Origin: Phoronis australis
Taxonomy: Eukaryota > Phoronida > Phoronidae
Direction of reading: 5' to 3'
DNA: 62,104 bases
NCBI GenBank assembly: GCA_002633005.1
Contig: NMRA01000841.1
Location: 57,807-119,910 of the forward strand
This document shows, in pieces, positions 1 through 36,800 of the stretch (the first letter of the stretch is position 1; every line of letters starts with the position of its first letter). The translations under genes were made by a program, and so were the position numbers. The notes beneath the pieces are model-generated. The model saw nothing but the letters and a program-made list of their open reading frames with translations. It had not been told where the DNA came from and ran no database searches.

Positions 1-692
1 CCTAGTGCCCCCCCCCCCCTTTTATTTTAGTCCTCGTTGATTTCTTTCAGTAAAAGGTCCGCATATCGAAAGATTCGAGCCCCCCTATATTTAGGCTGGG
101 TGCGCGCATGCTAGTACCTAATTCATCTTAGCATGGTGAACTCAGTGGTGATTTGTAGAGTTTGAAACGGCATAGTCTCACAGTTCAAACAGTTGTGTCA
201 TAGACTCTGCTGTATATAAGCGGAGCTAGAGTTTTAAAAAGGCGTTCGCATTATTAATTTTCACCAATATTATTTTTTTACACCAATCAATGTACCCCTT
301 TTATTCGATCATGATCAGATATTTTTTTCTGCCAATAAGAAGCTCACTTCCATCTGATTGGCCATCCAGAACGAGGACAACAAAAATGTTCACAGAGAAA
401 CAACACATAGAGATACTGTAACCATTTCAAACAATAAAGTTTTGATTTTTTCAAAATATGTTTATTTCAAAATATCACCATCACGCAGTAAAATCACACG
501 TAACAGTAAAAGGGAAATGTCTAGCTGGTACAAAGCTACTGTACCGAACTGTTACATGCACTTCGCCATTTCAACAAAAGTCAGATTTCAACAACTCTAA
601 TTTAATCCCTCAATTCAGTTGGATCAGACATTTACTGGCACACAATTATGTTGCATTTATGTTGACAAAACTCAATGGTCGTAAACTCTTTC
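1..692. other. Non-coding flank
   Basis: No gene is recognised. The stretch is AT-rich with a C-run near the left edge. A short motif, GTGCGCGCAT followed by GCTAGT, occurs at about 99-115 and again in variant form at about 840-855, which suggests repeat debris. Two overlapping reading frames of about 80 codons have no recognisable features and are probably chance. Confidence 0.5.
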
Positions 693-954
693 CAGGGTCG
701 GATCCAGGATTTTGAGTTGGGGGGCAGGGCACAGTAATAACCAGAATTTCGCCACATGCGACCTTATTACTAAAAAAAACGGTAAACGAGGTTTGTTCAA
801 GGCCTATGCATTTGCATTCCGCCCCCCAATCCCCCCTGGTGCGCGCATATGCTAGTCAGCAATTCGCACCCCGAACTGCCAAATGGTATCTGGGAGAATT
901 TTAGGGGGGCCATGGCCCCCTTGGCCCCACCCACCCTCGCTAAATCCGCCACTG
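693..954. mobile_element. hAT-like MITE candidate
   Basis: The left end reads CAGGGTCGGATCCAGGA and the right end, reverse-complemented, reads CAGTGGCGGATTTAGCG, an imperfect inverted terminal repeat of the CAGNGGCGGAT type common in hAT-derived MITEs. The inside is G/C-run rich with no coding potential. I could not find an exact 8-bp target duplication, so the boundaries and the superfamily are tentative. Confidence 0.4.
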
Positions 955-1175
955 CTTTCTGCCCTGTGCTACATGCCCAGGCATTAATACATTGTAAGTA
1001 TCAAAAGACCATAAACAGGACAGAATATAAAAATGATGGTTTTCCTCAAGTAAGACAGTTGCGGATTTTAATAGCTTGCCAGGCTACATAACATTTGTCC
1101 CATCTCTTGAAATCTTTAGAAACAAAACCCATCTACCGTCCAAATAGAACATTGTGAGGTACAACAAGGCATTAA

Positions 1176-1920
1176 AGGCGAAGGCAACCTTTTTTCATGT
1201 CACTTTTAGCAAAAATAAGGTTTGTTGATTATCCCAGACATATTTTTCACTTAATTACAGCTTTTCGTAATTTAATTAATTTCTCGTCCTCTACTCCGGA
1301 AGTGACGTTTTGGGAGGCAAGAATTTCGCGCTAATTTCTTTTCATACAGTCAGACTGTGAGAGCTGTCAAGTCAGTCATTTTTTCAACCTCGGATGTGAT
1401 AAGTTCGGTCGTCGTTTGCTTTTGTTTACGAGTCAGTCAACATGCCACGCTGTTGCTGCGTACCAGGATGTACTCATTATCGTCTCACACGCGCTTTGGG
1501 TACCTTGCATCGCTTTCCAAAGGATGACACACTTCGCCGTACTTGGCTAGCTCGTTCGTGTGAGGAACGTAGCGCTACCCGCTCACCCAACGTACAAAGC
1601 AGTGCCAAGCATTTTCAGCCGTCAGATTGCGACAGAGATATGTTCGCTGAATTGATGAAGGTCCCTGCGAAAGAACGCCTGAAGAAGGGTTCCATACCGT
1701 CCTTGCTGATTCCCGGCAGTGCCCCGTCGCCACCCCTGAGAAGTGCGTTTTGAAGCGAGAAGCCTCGCGATCTGTGGCCACTGTAAACAGTGATTGGAGG
1801 CACTTAGTCATCTACTGTCATCCATGCCTCCGAACGTACCCCCATAGCGTGCAATTCCAGGAACTAGCAGTGATTCCCCGTATGCTGTTGTCTCTAGCCC
1901 AGAGCCTGTAAGCAGCCTTG
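1176..1920 (+). mobile_element. Truncated Kolobok-like THAP transposon (copy 1)
   Basis: A TTAA at 1172-1175 is followed by AGGCGAAGGCAACC, the same terminus as the complete copy at 47816-49757. Similarity continues through the TIR, the 5' leader and the first part of the transposase gene, then stops abruptly at about 1920. No right-hand TIR was found before TRIM37, so this is a 5' fragment. It is closely related to the two copies near 48-51 kb, which suggests a recently active family. Confidence 0.75.
1442..1753 (+). pseudogene. THAP transposase 5' fragment, broken
   Basis: The ORF starts MPRCCCVPGC, the first half of a THAP C2CH zinc module with Cys at residues 5 and 10. Against the copy at 48081 it has a 4-bp insertion near 1550 and loses about 19 bp near 1606. 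The loss removes the second zinc Cys of the VCGKHF segment and leaves only AKHF. The frame then runs through the conserved LMKVPAKERLKK stretch to a premature stop at 1753. It cannot make a working THAP fold. Confidence 0.75.
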
Positions 1921-2017
1921 CGCTTTGCCAAATGTCTTCGAAACTATTGATTTTAACACAAGAACAAAGACCTTTTTGATTTTTGGCCTTTTACCAATCT
2001 ATCACTAGCTGGGTCAG
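1921..2017. other. Spacer between transposon fragment and ORF
   Basis: No feature seen; similarity to the other transposon copies ends at its left edge. Confidence 0.4.
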
Positions 2018-2506
2018 GTGACCATGTATTCAATTTTAGTAAAATTTAAAAAGGGAAGGTACACTAATGAGTATAGAGTGGTGTTTCGAGATACTGAAGA
2101 ACCCTGTTTCGATGAGCCCGAATCCTCGCTAGGCGGCTATCTCGGCACCTGTAAATGTACTTTGGCGCCAATCCTAAAAAATAAAAGCAGGAATCTACTA
2201 AAACCTAATCTGCTATATTTGTATGTCACAGAACGGATATTATGGTTCTTGGTGAGTGGTCTTTCTCCACAGTTGCCTTGCCAACTCAACGCTCAATACC
2301 TGAGAGAGTTTATTTTAAGCCTTGTTAATTCAGTTTTGCGCGTACGCAGACTCCCCGCTGAAAACGAGTTCTCAAAACTTTTCTCCAAACTTTTGACGGT
2401 TGTCAAGGGTTATAGAGCATTATTTTATTTCAAAGAATTAGATGGGAATGTTGCTTTCAATATCTTTTCACAGGACGGAACCGGGTTTGGTATCCTTTTC
2501 ACTTAA
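2018..2506 (+). CDS. Unassigned 162-codon ORF
   Basis: An intact ORF, long for this AT-rich DNA but resembling no family I recognise. It has a basic N-terminus (KFKKGR), a short Cys pair (CKC) near residue 45 and a hydrophobic segment around residues 66-82. There is no signal peptide, clear domain or tell-tale codon pattern. It lies between a transposon fragment and the TRIM37 upstream region, so it could be chance, transposon debris, or an exon of something outside the visible copy. Coding status is doubtful. Confidence 0.2.
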   Translation: MTMYSILVKFKKGRYTNEYRVVFRDTEEPCFDEPESSLGGYLGTCKCTLAPILKNKSRNLLKPNLLYLYVTERILWFLVSGLSPQLPCQLNAQYLREFILSLVNSVLRVRRLPAENEFSKLFSKLLTVVKGYRALFYFKELDGNVAFNIFSQDGTGFGILFT

Positions 2507-3107
2507 CTGAACGCGCCTAATAGTCGTAGTCACCATGATTTTTGAGTTCTCAAACACGCGCTGTTACATTTTTCGAAAATAACATTTCGTTTTCGTTTTA
2601 TGCAACTTTTGTAGCAAAAATGAAATATTTTAAGCTTACAAGCATTTGGAGAACATCGCATAAAGCATCCGTCGGTCGGACCAGACTTCAATGTCGGGTG
2701 TCGGGCCACCTGAAGCGGGCCTCAGTAGTGGCAACTCTTCTAGCCAAAGTGAATGATCTAATTGATTCGTGTGGTGAGAAAACAAACTAATGGCTGGAGA
2801 CAACTACAACACGTCTATCTTTTTAAAACGCCACAGTTTTGCTGCTCGAGTGAACCAAGTGTAAGTTTGCATTCGACGGCCCCTTCACCGGCCGGCGCGC
2901 CGGTTTTCGAACACTGTTCTGGACTACGATATTGTCCGTTCGAGGGCGCAAACTTCGAAGTTTCCGATAACCAATGACCAATCATATTTGCTTTTACAAC
3001 CAACACTCGGTATTGCCGATTAAATAATGATAATAGGCTGTTAATTTCCAGGATCTCTTCGCTCAAACATACCGTAATTAAAAACCTTAAAAGAACGACA
3101 TCCTGCA
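2507..3107 (+). promoter_or_regulatory. Probable TRIM37 promoter and 5' UTR region
   Basis: This is the sequence immediately upstream of the TRIM37 start codon. It includes a short CpG-dense core at about 2886-2905 (GGCCGGCGCGCCGG) in otherwise AT-rich DNA, as expected for a housekeeping-type promoter. No TATA box is obvious at a fitting distance. The assignment rests only on position and composition. Confidence 0.35.
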
Positions 3108-26106
<22,999 letters not shown>

Positions 26107-26112
<6 letters not shown>

Positions 26113-26255
26113 CTCCCATGGATAAGTGACAATACATATGGAGCTGTGAAAGATCATTATAACTCCCATGGATTAGTGGAAATACATCTGGGCTTTGAAA
26201 GATCATTATAACTCCCATGGATATGTGGCAATACATCTGGAGCTTTTAAAGATCA
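26107..26255 (+). repeat. Three tandem 50-bp units starting at the TRIM37 stop codon
   Basis: The units at 26107-26156, 26157-26205 and 26206-26255 each begin TTATAACTCCCATGGAT and end AAAGATCA. The TAA of the first unit is the TRIM37 stop. Units 2 and 3 repeat that stop context within the 3' UTR. Confidence 0.9.
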
Positions 26256-29200
26256 ATGAGTTATGGTGCTTTTTATTTTTGTATTATTTAGTTTTTGTTA
26301 AAACATGTGACCATTTTGTGCTATTTGTTTAAAAGTGCATTTATTATTTATTATGTAATTTATGCGTAGCATTTCACTTAGTTGCATCCATTCCGCATAT
26401 CATGAAGACCAAAGAAATTAACTTTTTTTTCAAAGTAGTGATACTCTTTGTTACAAAATTATTTTTTAAACATGAAACTGATGAACCTGTAGTCTACTCT
26501 CAGTATACAGTTGGGAGCCTGTTTTATGGAAGGTTGTGTGCTTTGTAGTAGCTAAGGTGGTTCTAGATGCTACGTGATTCGGAATGCAATTCTCTTCCTA
26601 TAACGGCAGAACGTTGCAACAAACGCAGTAGAACTGTGTGCTTGCAAAACATTAAGACATGTCATTCTATTAGCTTTGACTATGTATGGCACTTAACGAG
26701 TCTTTACTCTCACTGGCTGGTGCATGAACTACATGAAATTGCGGTATATGTTGGTATGTTATATATAGTCATTAAATAACTTGTCTACCCAGAAATCACC
26801 ATTCATCATTATACATGGAGGTATACCTTTGATTTCAGCGCACCAGTTACTGACAGTGCTGATGATTGTTTACACATTCTGTTAGGAATGTCCTAGAATG
26901 TTAGCAACTCTTAAAGGCATTTTGTTGATTTTGCACCACGTTCAACCACCATTGATGATTGCTGTGTGCTTTTTCCAGTGTGTAATGTTCACTTTAGTAG
27001 TTGTTGACCTGCTAGTCAGAATAAAACAACTAGTGACCAGTTGAGTGTGCACTCAGTAACACTGGTTTTGTGCAAGTTTGGCTTGATTGCACACACTTCC
27101 ACAAGACATCGTATTGTAACATGTAGAGGACCTGATCTCACTAGTTTTCTCTTGCGAGGGTTCAGCATTTCTGAACATGTCCTAGTCCTTAAGGTTATGT
27201 TGGACTTTAGAAAAATGTCCAAATTTGACTAAATTCGCATATCTCAGAAATGGCTGATCAGAAATTTTTGGTACTATGTTTCATGCACTATGCTCTCCAA
27301 AACTGGAAGGAATTTTGTTCATAAAATGATCACTTTTGCAAGAGGGGCTATCAAATGTAGGACATATATGATTTTTTGTTGCATGAAACAACAACAAATG
27401 ATTTTTTAAGAAGATTGTATCAGTTTTTTGATATATCATCATGAATGTTCAACAAAGTTAGGTCATTTTATTGATGCTGTTGTTTTGCCTTGATTGTACT
27501 TTTTGCTTAATTTTACTAGAAACATAGTCACGTGACAAGCAGGTTGGTTTAGTCAAAAGTAAATTTCTACAGGCTTTCTACTTTCTGAATCCCTTTACAG
27601 GGTTAAATTGTAGTTTTGTAGATATTTGACCGAATGCCCAGCTTTGATGATAAGGTCCTACATGACCTAAAGAAAGTTTAAGACCATAGAACACAGTCCA
27701 TTTACATCAAAATGAATGTTTTCAACTATTTGTGTATTGCCAAGTTTAGTGATGACTGGGCAACTCTGTCCATTAAGTTTTACTTTTGTGGCAAGTTGTA
27801 AAACAGCTGAGTGATTCTACTTAAAGTGCACCACCACAAGCAGGATAAGAGAGTATTGAAGGTACAAGAAATACACAATTCAAATCTAAGTCAAGTCAAG
27901 TTTTCCATATCAATGTCGAATTATTGAGTTAGGAGGGCAGGTCACAGCTGTTTAATCCATGGTCAATATTTCGTGTTTCATGTGATAATTTATTCAGGCA
28001 GTCTGTTCATTGGACAGGTGTTGCATTCTTAAGACTGTCCAGATTTATGTCTTGCATTACGGGGACATGTCATTAGAATTCCACGTGGTTTGTGGACCCA
28101 AGTGTATGTAAATTGAAAAACATGCCAATCTCTTTGAGAGAGCAGGTAGTTGCTCTTAGTAAACAGGTTTGTGATATTTTTGCAATAGAAAGAACATCGT
28201 TGCTGTTGTATAAATTGGAGTATTGCCTATAAAACCTGACTGTATACTTAATAAGTGTTGTTGTTCCTAAATTATTTAATAAACATTGATAAAAAGCTGA
28301 ACTCCTTTGAACATCAATTTGGAAATTGCTACAGACAATCAATCGTTCGTTAACGAGAAGTGGTTGATTGAAAGTATGAGATCGAAATGCACGGTTGTAA
28401 CAAGAGAAATCAATCCTTGAAGTTGACTGGTGTCTGCCAGAAACTTGGTTGGAAGCATTAGTCAGGCTTCACAGCTCCATGTCCTTGTGTCCTGCAATGT
28501 TTGACGAGTGTAATGACATCCAACGTTTGTCCGATTGTTATTGTCCATGCCCTACTGACCTAATTTTGATAATTTTTATTGCTACCAATAAAGATGATGG
28601 CCTAGTCCTGGGTTTATAAAGAACAGATGGACGGGCATTCAGACCCTGCTTGGCACATAAAATGACAAGCTTGTTTGTAAGACCTGGTCACCAGCAGCAA
28701 CAAGGATAAGATACAAAGTTATTTGCAGATTGGTTAAATAAATGTTTTGTGGTTTATTCCACACTACCTCACTCCCCTCTCTTCTAGGAGCCTGGAGATA
28801 CAAAAAATTGGCAGATCTAGAGTGTTGCATGTAGTGGGCAGCTGGCAATATGAAAAGTCTGGTCATACACTGCCATCTTTGAAAACCGTTGTTTTAGAGA
28901 TAGAATTCTTTGTTTTGATACTTAAATACCACATAAAACGAACATAGTTCAAGGAATCTTCAGCCACAAGATTTACCACCAACTCGATTTATTGTAGTTT
29001 GATTAGGGCTGCGTGTGTGTTTATGAAATAAAATTTTTACTGTATCTTGACATAAAATGATAAAAATTTGAAAAATGTGTATCACATAGAGAATAAATCA
29101 CTTGCTGCTTGGTCCGATAATCTACATAAAAAGGTAATGCATTTTAAATGAGGACATTATGGGGTTATTGTTTGTAACTAACATCATTGCGCCATTGTTG

Positions 29201-30896
29201 CAAGAGTTTAACATTTGTACTCGGTCAAGCACATAAAGTAACGACATGAAAACTCTTAACACTATAGTTGGTTTGAGCTAATCAAGCGAGTTTACAGCTT
29301 AGAAAACACATTTAAGTACTTAGAATTTGAAAATATTCCTTGACACTCAAATGCTTCCTGCCAAACTGCAATTGAGAATGGCACGATTTGTAAATTTGTA
29401 AACTGCGTGGTTAAAGGGTAATGTTTATACCCATTTTGGTATACTAAGTACTTTAAACTTGAAGACTTAATAAAAATATCGAAGCTACAAAACTACTGCG
29501 TGATAAACTGATGCAAGTGACTCAAAAGGTGTTCGTCATTGTACAGTCAAATATGGCATACTATCGGTTTAATCATTTTAAAGTTTAATTTAAAATGCAT
29601 TTTGCCCTGTTGTAAATTGGCTATAAACGAAAACCCTTTTACTCTCATTATTAAAGGGATCTAATAATAGTCCTTGAAACTATATGACTATTTCTGTTAC
29701 CACCAAGAATACTGAAACAGTCAGCCACTCGAGAAAATGTTTTAGAGTTGATTGTTATTGGCTGACCCTAAAATTGCCAAATCAAAAATGTCACACGAAC
29801 GGCTTGCCAATGACTTGAGTTGCTGCTTAATTCAGCAACAACCTGAGATTAGATATTAAAAGCTAAGTAATGTTTTTAAATCCTAAAGAGCTTGCACCAA
29901 GAATTCAACATTGACAGCTAAACAGTGGTGATATTCAGCTTTAAAGTGATCACCAGAAATTTCTTTTGCATCACGGTACTTGTACTTACTTTTCCAAAAA
30001 TATGGAAGACAAATGGTTGGAAATGTGATGAAATAAGGGCTTTAAATTGCATATCTACTATTCTGATGAACCGACAAAAGATGGCATTAAAATAATATTA
30101 TTTGTGATAGCCAGGAATTGAGTGCAACAGTATTGCTGTATGTAAACGTAAACCACAAACACTATATCCAGGAATACATTATAGTCTTCTTATTCCTACT
30201 CATGTTGCTAATTTAACATGTATTAATAAAAGTCTTTTATCAAGTTAAACCTGTCATTAACTATAACTATAGAACAATTACTCACTTCTGTGAGGTTATA
30301 TAGTATTAAGACATTAACTAAAATATGTTGGTAAACATAACAATTACAGACAGAGCTTTAACTTAACCTAATGTTTACCATTACATAGATGGACGTTTTA
30401 AAAAAATAAGTCAAATACAAAGATGACAATACAACTTACAGCCACACCTCTCGCTCCCTGATAATTAATTTAACATATACTTTTACATAAAGAGGCATAG
30501 CTTATTTTGAGTTATGATCCAAATTTGGCCAGAAGAAAGTTAACTCAACACTTCATATATTATACATGCATAAAGACTTAAGCACCATAAAAACAAAGAA
30601 TAGTTAAGTACCTAAGTGTCAACACTAAAGTGACTCTAAGTACTGATTAGTTCCCCCAAAATATCTCCTCTAATGAAGACTTGACCAGTGCTCAAGGTTA
30701 TTTGGCTAAAATCTGTACAAGCTAATGTGTAAATACTACTGATCCATCATGACTTTGAATTTTGGGATAAATAACCAGCTAGCATATTTCGTACTACAGT
30801 ATCATGGTGTACACATAACAGGAAGTAACGACAGATGATAAAAGCTAGGTAATGTTTTGACCTGGTCCCCCTCACTTTCAGGAATATTCCCATTAA
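26113..30896. other. Convergent intergenic region with both 3' UTRs
   Basis: TRIM37 (+) and the phosphatase (-) end facing each other. An AATAAA at 27020-27025 is the first plausible TRIM37 polyadenylation signal; ATTAAA near 26770 is an alternative. I found no convincing signal for the phosphatase within 1 kb. Apart from the repeat at 27190-27670 the DNA is AT-rich and featureless, with no ORF worth calling. Confidence 0.6.
27190..27670 (+). mobile_element. AAGGTTATGT-family element (copy 2)
   Basis: The left end AAGGTTATGTTGGACTTTAG and the right end, reverse-complemented TTTAGGTCATGTAGGACC, form imperfect terminal inverted repeats around about 440 bp of non-coding DNA. Related copies lie at 24425-24915 (+) and 39594-40053 (-). 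It is probably a non-autonomous DNA transposon; superfamily unknown. Confidence 0.55.
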
Positions 30897-33800
30897 TTAA
30901 AGAGATCCCTTTTCTTTCAAATTCCTTGACAGTTCATTAACAGGTCTTGAATTGTTATTAAAACTCACTGGTGATGAGTTCTTCTTTGTTAAAGAACTCT
31001 TTTTTGGCTTTAACGTAACAGGAAAACTATTTGTTCGTCCAACATTGCTGGAACCAAGTTCACTTCCAAAAGTTTGCTGTTTTGGTGCCAATGGTTTCAT
31101 TGCTGAAGGTGTAGGTTTCTTTTTATCCCTGCCACTAGAGCTAGTTTTCCTCACTGAATCCTTTTTCTCAGGCAAATCCTGCCCTGCAACATCGACGAAA
31201 GTCTGAGCAAGAGAGGCTGCAACGTTTGAGCTTTCATCACCCTGTGGCACGACCTCATTAATTTCAATGGCCGGAACAGCATTTTGTTCTTCCGCCTTTG
31301 ACAACTCAGCTGATTTTTCCACCTTTTCATCTGCATTTGCCACTTTCCTATTTTTCCGCATTTTCCTTTTGTCTGATAGCTTCTTAAGCTGGTCCTGCTT
31401 ACTCTTGCTTTGCTTCATCACCACACTTTCTGCTGGTTCCACACCACTACTACTGTTCTGCTTAATCTCAAGACCATTGCAATCACCACCAGATGTAGGG
31501 CCCATAATTTCAGTACTTATCGCACCGTAACTGACACAATTTTCCTGATTATCCTCGTTAATATTTGACTCCATCTCCTTTTCACTAGGCTCTTCACTGT
31601 TAGTCAATTCCTTATCAACATTTTCGTGATCGACTGCAACCGTTCGCTTAAAGTCAAACAAGCACGGTGGACTAATGTTTTCTCGAAGGAAAACCACAAT
31701 AACACTGATGTTATCGTTTGAGCCATTGTTTTTTGCTGTACGTACGAGTTTCTCTGCGACAGTGTCCATGGACTCGGACTGAACATGGTGGTAGACAATG
31801 GATACCACATCAGAAGGACTGACCGTATCCCACAATCCATCACAGGCCAGCACGAGGTAGTCTTCTGTGCCAGTCAGCTCAAAGGAAGCTACATCAGGTT
31901 CTCCGCTGATGTAAGGTTTGTGTTCGGCATCACCTACAAACAAGAAAATACATTAACATAAGAATCTGGACTAACAAGAGTTCACCGCATCAATATTCAA
32001 ACTTGCACACTGTTCACATCGTTCTCCAACTTTTTATGTAGTTTGTGAAAGCAAAAGTAGTGGACAGTTCAAACAGCATGAATTACTCTAACACACAAAA
32101 AAAACAACAGCAAAGCCTCTTACTTACTTAAGTGACGTCCACGCAGACTTAGCCCAAAACAAGTTACTCCTGGAACGAAGTGTCGCTAGGTTTGGGCCGG
32201 TTTGAATGCTAGTTAAACTAGTGCAACTTGCCCCACTTGTGACAATTTACTCCACTTTATTGAAGTAGGGTAATTTGTTCTAGGGTAACTTGTGCCACTT
32301 CACTTGAAATGGGACAGGTTGCACTAGTGCAAGTCGTTCTAGGGTCAGTCAGTGTGTTACGGGACTTTAGTGGCTGCCAAAACTTACCAATTGCTCTGGA
32401 CACTGAGAGACTCCCATTGACTCTCCAAGCTCCAAAGAACACAACACAGCCACCAAGGGATTCAATTCTTTTCTTCTCATCCTACAACCATGTAAAGAAG
32501 AGCCAAGTAGCAATAGTAAATGTAGCATAAACAGTTGTACCAAAAGAAGAACATTTGACAAAAAATCTTCGCAGCAAAATTACCAGATTCCTGAAGAAAA
32601 CTACACTGCTCGACAGAAAGTAAAAACAAATAGACAATTACAGGGTAATGAGTTAAATATGAAATAGCAAGCACCTATGGTGATTCTATCATACGTTTTC
32701 ATTTCAAAAACATTTGAAATGTCAGCACTAACTGAGTGAGTTGTATTGTTAAAGCCACAAAACATTGGACATAGAAGTGTCACCACCTGGTGTTTAGAAA
32801 GGGAACCAGCCTGTTCCTTAACCCCCTTACACACATGGTACATAATTGTGTAAATCAACATTGCCCAACTAAGAAATAACACACTGTCACACTTCTTTTA
32901 TAATTGAAAACAGTGTTGATTACACCAGAAACTGATGAAAATGGATGCCTTGTTTCTTTATGTAAATGCACTCAAGAAGCACTCCGCATCATTTCAGAAA
33001 GTGAATTTGACTTTCTGTGTCCTGCATTAAACAACTACTTAAAAACACTCAGTGTAGCAGGGGTTAATCACATAAAAAGACTTTCTAATGTGAACTGCAA
33101 AACAAAATTTTTCCTTTGGTTGACCAAACCTGTTTCACAGGCACTGGACAAAGTCTGAAAAAGAAAATCAGTCTGAAACTGACACTGAACACTGATAAAA
33201 GCTCAAGAAAAATAACAAAGCTGTAAAGTGTAAAATACCAACAGCCGCCCAAATGGATGATTTCAGACTTAAGTCTATAGTCAAAAGAAATATTACAAAA
33301 ATGCTGTCCAGTAGGCTAAGATGGCTACCTCTCGTTCTGGCTTGTGAGGATCCATCAAGGTTACCACTTGTCCGTCGCGTACAAGGACAGCCTGCGAGTC
33401 ACCTAGCCAGGCCACGTGAAGACTTTCATCCGACAGCACCACAGAGACACCTGTGGAACCACTCTTGAGTTGCTGCAAAAATGAAGACAAGAAAATAAAA
33501 ACAAAAGTGAAATGTTAACGATGAAACGACAAATTGAAAACCTCAGAGTACAGTATGTACCATTTTTGTCCATTTGAACACACTTAACCTACTAAGTACA
33601 CACTGGAGTTTTTGCTCATAACCTAGTCACTTAGATTTTCTAGATGAGCAGCACAGTGTGGCAAAAGTTTGTATGACATGGTGGCCACATCGTGTGACCT
33701 AATGAACGCAAATCTGAAAAGATTTCTGCCACATTGGTGGCGTTCTGACCAGACTTTAAAATGTTAGTGATATACACTTCCATGGCCGTTTAAGAATTAC

Positions 33801-36800
33801 GTATTCATATACACTCAGGAGTTCGAGGGCAGGATGCCAACAACTAAGTCTGATTGGATTTTTGCATTTGACTGGTGGTTCTCATGGCTCAGTGGACTAG
33901 AGTGTCAGCACGGTTAGCAGAAGGTCCCAGTTGGGGCAGAAATCTTTCCAGACTTATATCCATCAGGTCACATGTTTGCAATATTAGAGATGCCTTTATG
34001 ATAACTTTATCATTTTACACAACATAATGCGCTTTAAGTATTATCCATGCTTATATTACAACTGAAAACAAATAACCATAGTAACCAACCTACCTCCCTT
34101 TCAGACTTGATAACAAAGTTGGCATCCGTTTGAATATATCCCTGTTTTAGTGAGGAGGGAAGATTGCTTGTGAAAGACTTCTGCTGGATGAGGTTGAACA
34201 AAATATGGGCGGCAGCATACGACGAGGCATCTAAACCTCCGTGACCGTCAAAGACGGCAAAGTACGACAACCTGGGATTGTCCTGCATAAAAAGAACAAA
34301 GAGAAATTTGCCAATCAATGTCAATTTTTAACCAAGTCATATATACAGCCTAACATCTAAGTTATATTTTTGCATGGAATGTCCATTTTACAGTGACTTA
34401 AGAGACAAATAGATTCCTCAAAAATATTATGCGGCATAAAGTGTTGACAAATTTATAATCGTGATACGAATGGAAAATCACACAAAAGTGTGGCATATTT
34501 GCAAACTTAATGACTATGCACTTAAAAAGAGATGAGAACAGTGTTCAATTTTCACATACATTTACTCTCATGCTATCTTACTTTCTATCGTATTGTAACA
34601 ATGGCCAGCGGTTTAGTTTACTGAAATAAACTAGCGAGAGGATGGAGGGCGAGAGGGAGGGGATGGGGTTGCAGAAGAGGGAGTGGAGCAAGGAGTGCGA
34701 TGGGGAGGGGAGGTCAGAGAGGGACGGGGAGGGCAGGGTACGGTTAGGCAGAGGTAGAGAGAGAGTAACTATAACAATTATGAAAGTCATTACGTGGTCA
34801 ATATGGTCACCTATAAAAACTGAACAAAAACTAACAAATGGGCATCAACCAAAACCTTAGTTCTACAGCGCAAAAATAGTCGGACAAAGTCACCCACAAT
34901 TCCCCGATATGATTACAGACTGCAACAACGTTTGAATACACGCAGGCAGAATTCAGTCAGAGGTGAACGACAAGCTCAGAGCCAGAACAGGTATGTGGAA
35001 TATTGTAATTTATTCCGCTGTCTTTAGGACCCACCTTTATCTGGAAAAGACCAGCCATATCAGGTACAACAACATGCCTGTCTTCCATTTTCCGCCGAGT
35101 ATTCTTTATTGCATGTACAGAGACCTTGAGTCGTGTTCTGTGGTGACAGATTGCAGGCAGGCTATTGGTCCATTTCTGACAGACGACATTGACACAGGAG
35201 AATACAGCTCGAGCCACTGAGCTGGCTTGATACACTGGAGACAAAGTGAGCTTGCAGTGAGATAACAAGTTGGCAACTGAACCAACAAATCCACAGAAAT
35301 TTTTGCCAGAACAAAACTAGTCACTAGTTTTACAAAACAAAACACTGATTTGGTTTCCTAACTTACTTCACAGCTTACTTTAACTGATTCTCATTGTATC
35401 AGCCATAATGAACACTTTGTAGACAGTAAGACACATGAACACGGTACAACACCCAGTATTAAGGCTGATGTTAAAGTATTATTACCCTCACATTAACATA
35501 ACTACTCTGAAATAGGCAGGTTGGTAGTTAAATTATTTCATTTTTCCACTTTTCAGTTTTGGTGGTCATGTTTACAACAATAAGTATTTATTTTGTCAAA
35601 TATAAAATAAAATATCTTGAGTCGCACACATATTTTCATATAGTGCACGCAAGAGGATAAAATTAGTTTTAATCAATGCCCAATCTAATGACAAATGCAT
35701 AATATTACTATTTCCACAGCAACACGAGTGTTTGTTAGCCTTTTTAGATGAAGGCTGTTATTTGAAACCTCCTTTAACATGTGTCTAGTAATAATCTGAT
35801 ATGACACAACAAGAAGTATTGCCCAAATGCAGCTATAAGTGTACAACAATCCTCCCAATGTTGCATTACATAACATTTCAATGACAAACTGAAAAAATGT
35901 CAAACCTCATTTTGCAATTATGAAACATAAATAAGAAGGCACACAGAAACTGTGTAATGGCAAGAAAGAAAGTTTCACATGGCAAGAAAGTTTCACATTC
36001 CATTATCTTATTAAGGTAGATCAGACTAACACATGTAGTATTTCCAGTTCTGCTCACATTTGATTGTCTCTCCTTCATATTGGGCAAGGCATAGGTTGAG
36101 GTCAAAGGTCATGAACTTGTCCACAGCAGCTCTGGTAATGTAGGCAGCCAAGACATGAGGACATTTTCTGAAAAAGTGAAAGCAGGACTTCATGATGAAC
36201 TTTTAAATAAATAGTAACAAGATAAATCAATACTCCCTTATTCAGCACAGAATATGATGGAAACAGAATTTCTGAATAAAAATGAACCTAAAGAAAATGC
36301 TATTTACGGTCACCGGAACTTCTTGAAACAAAAGCGTCTTTCACTTAACCCAATTTCTAACTTTGGTATCCAAGATGACTGTAGAGTAAAATCATGCCAT
36401 TGCTATATCAGATGATTATTGTATGGACATGCACTTACTGAGAACAAGGGAGATAATGAACAATCACGTTTGTGGTACTTGCCTTCACTTTGCTAGACAT
36501 TGATAACTCTCATTATGACAATTTCACACATTGAGAGCTGTTGTACCCAGTTGGAGAGCTATCAGAGTACAAAAGTACATTTTGAAAGAATGCACTCTGA
36601 ACTAAAGCAGAGGAGATGCTGACACAAAATGAAATCAAAATAAGAAATATCTGCAAAAATCTCTAAAACGTTTTACGTTTCGCAAGTTATCAAGGCCGCC
36701 GTGCTAGCTTGGATGCTCACGATCTCTAAGACTTGATCTGTGAAAGACGTTGTTTTGTACTCTTTTGGTAAAAGATTTCATGTCCACATGGACTATTTAA

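Noticed and set aside
30897-31943. Starting the phosphatase terminal exon at the Met at 31943 as a separate intronless gene
   Set aside because: The Met lies upstream of the acceptor; the exon completes a PP2C fold only when joined to the upstream exons, with matching phase.
34578-34860. ORFs on both strands across the purine tract
   Set aside because: Low-complexity DNA lacks stops in several frames; the products are compositional artefacts.
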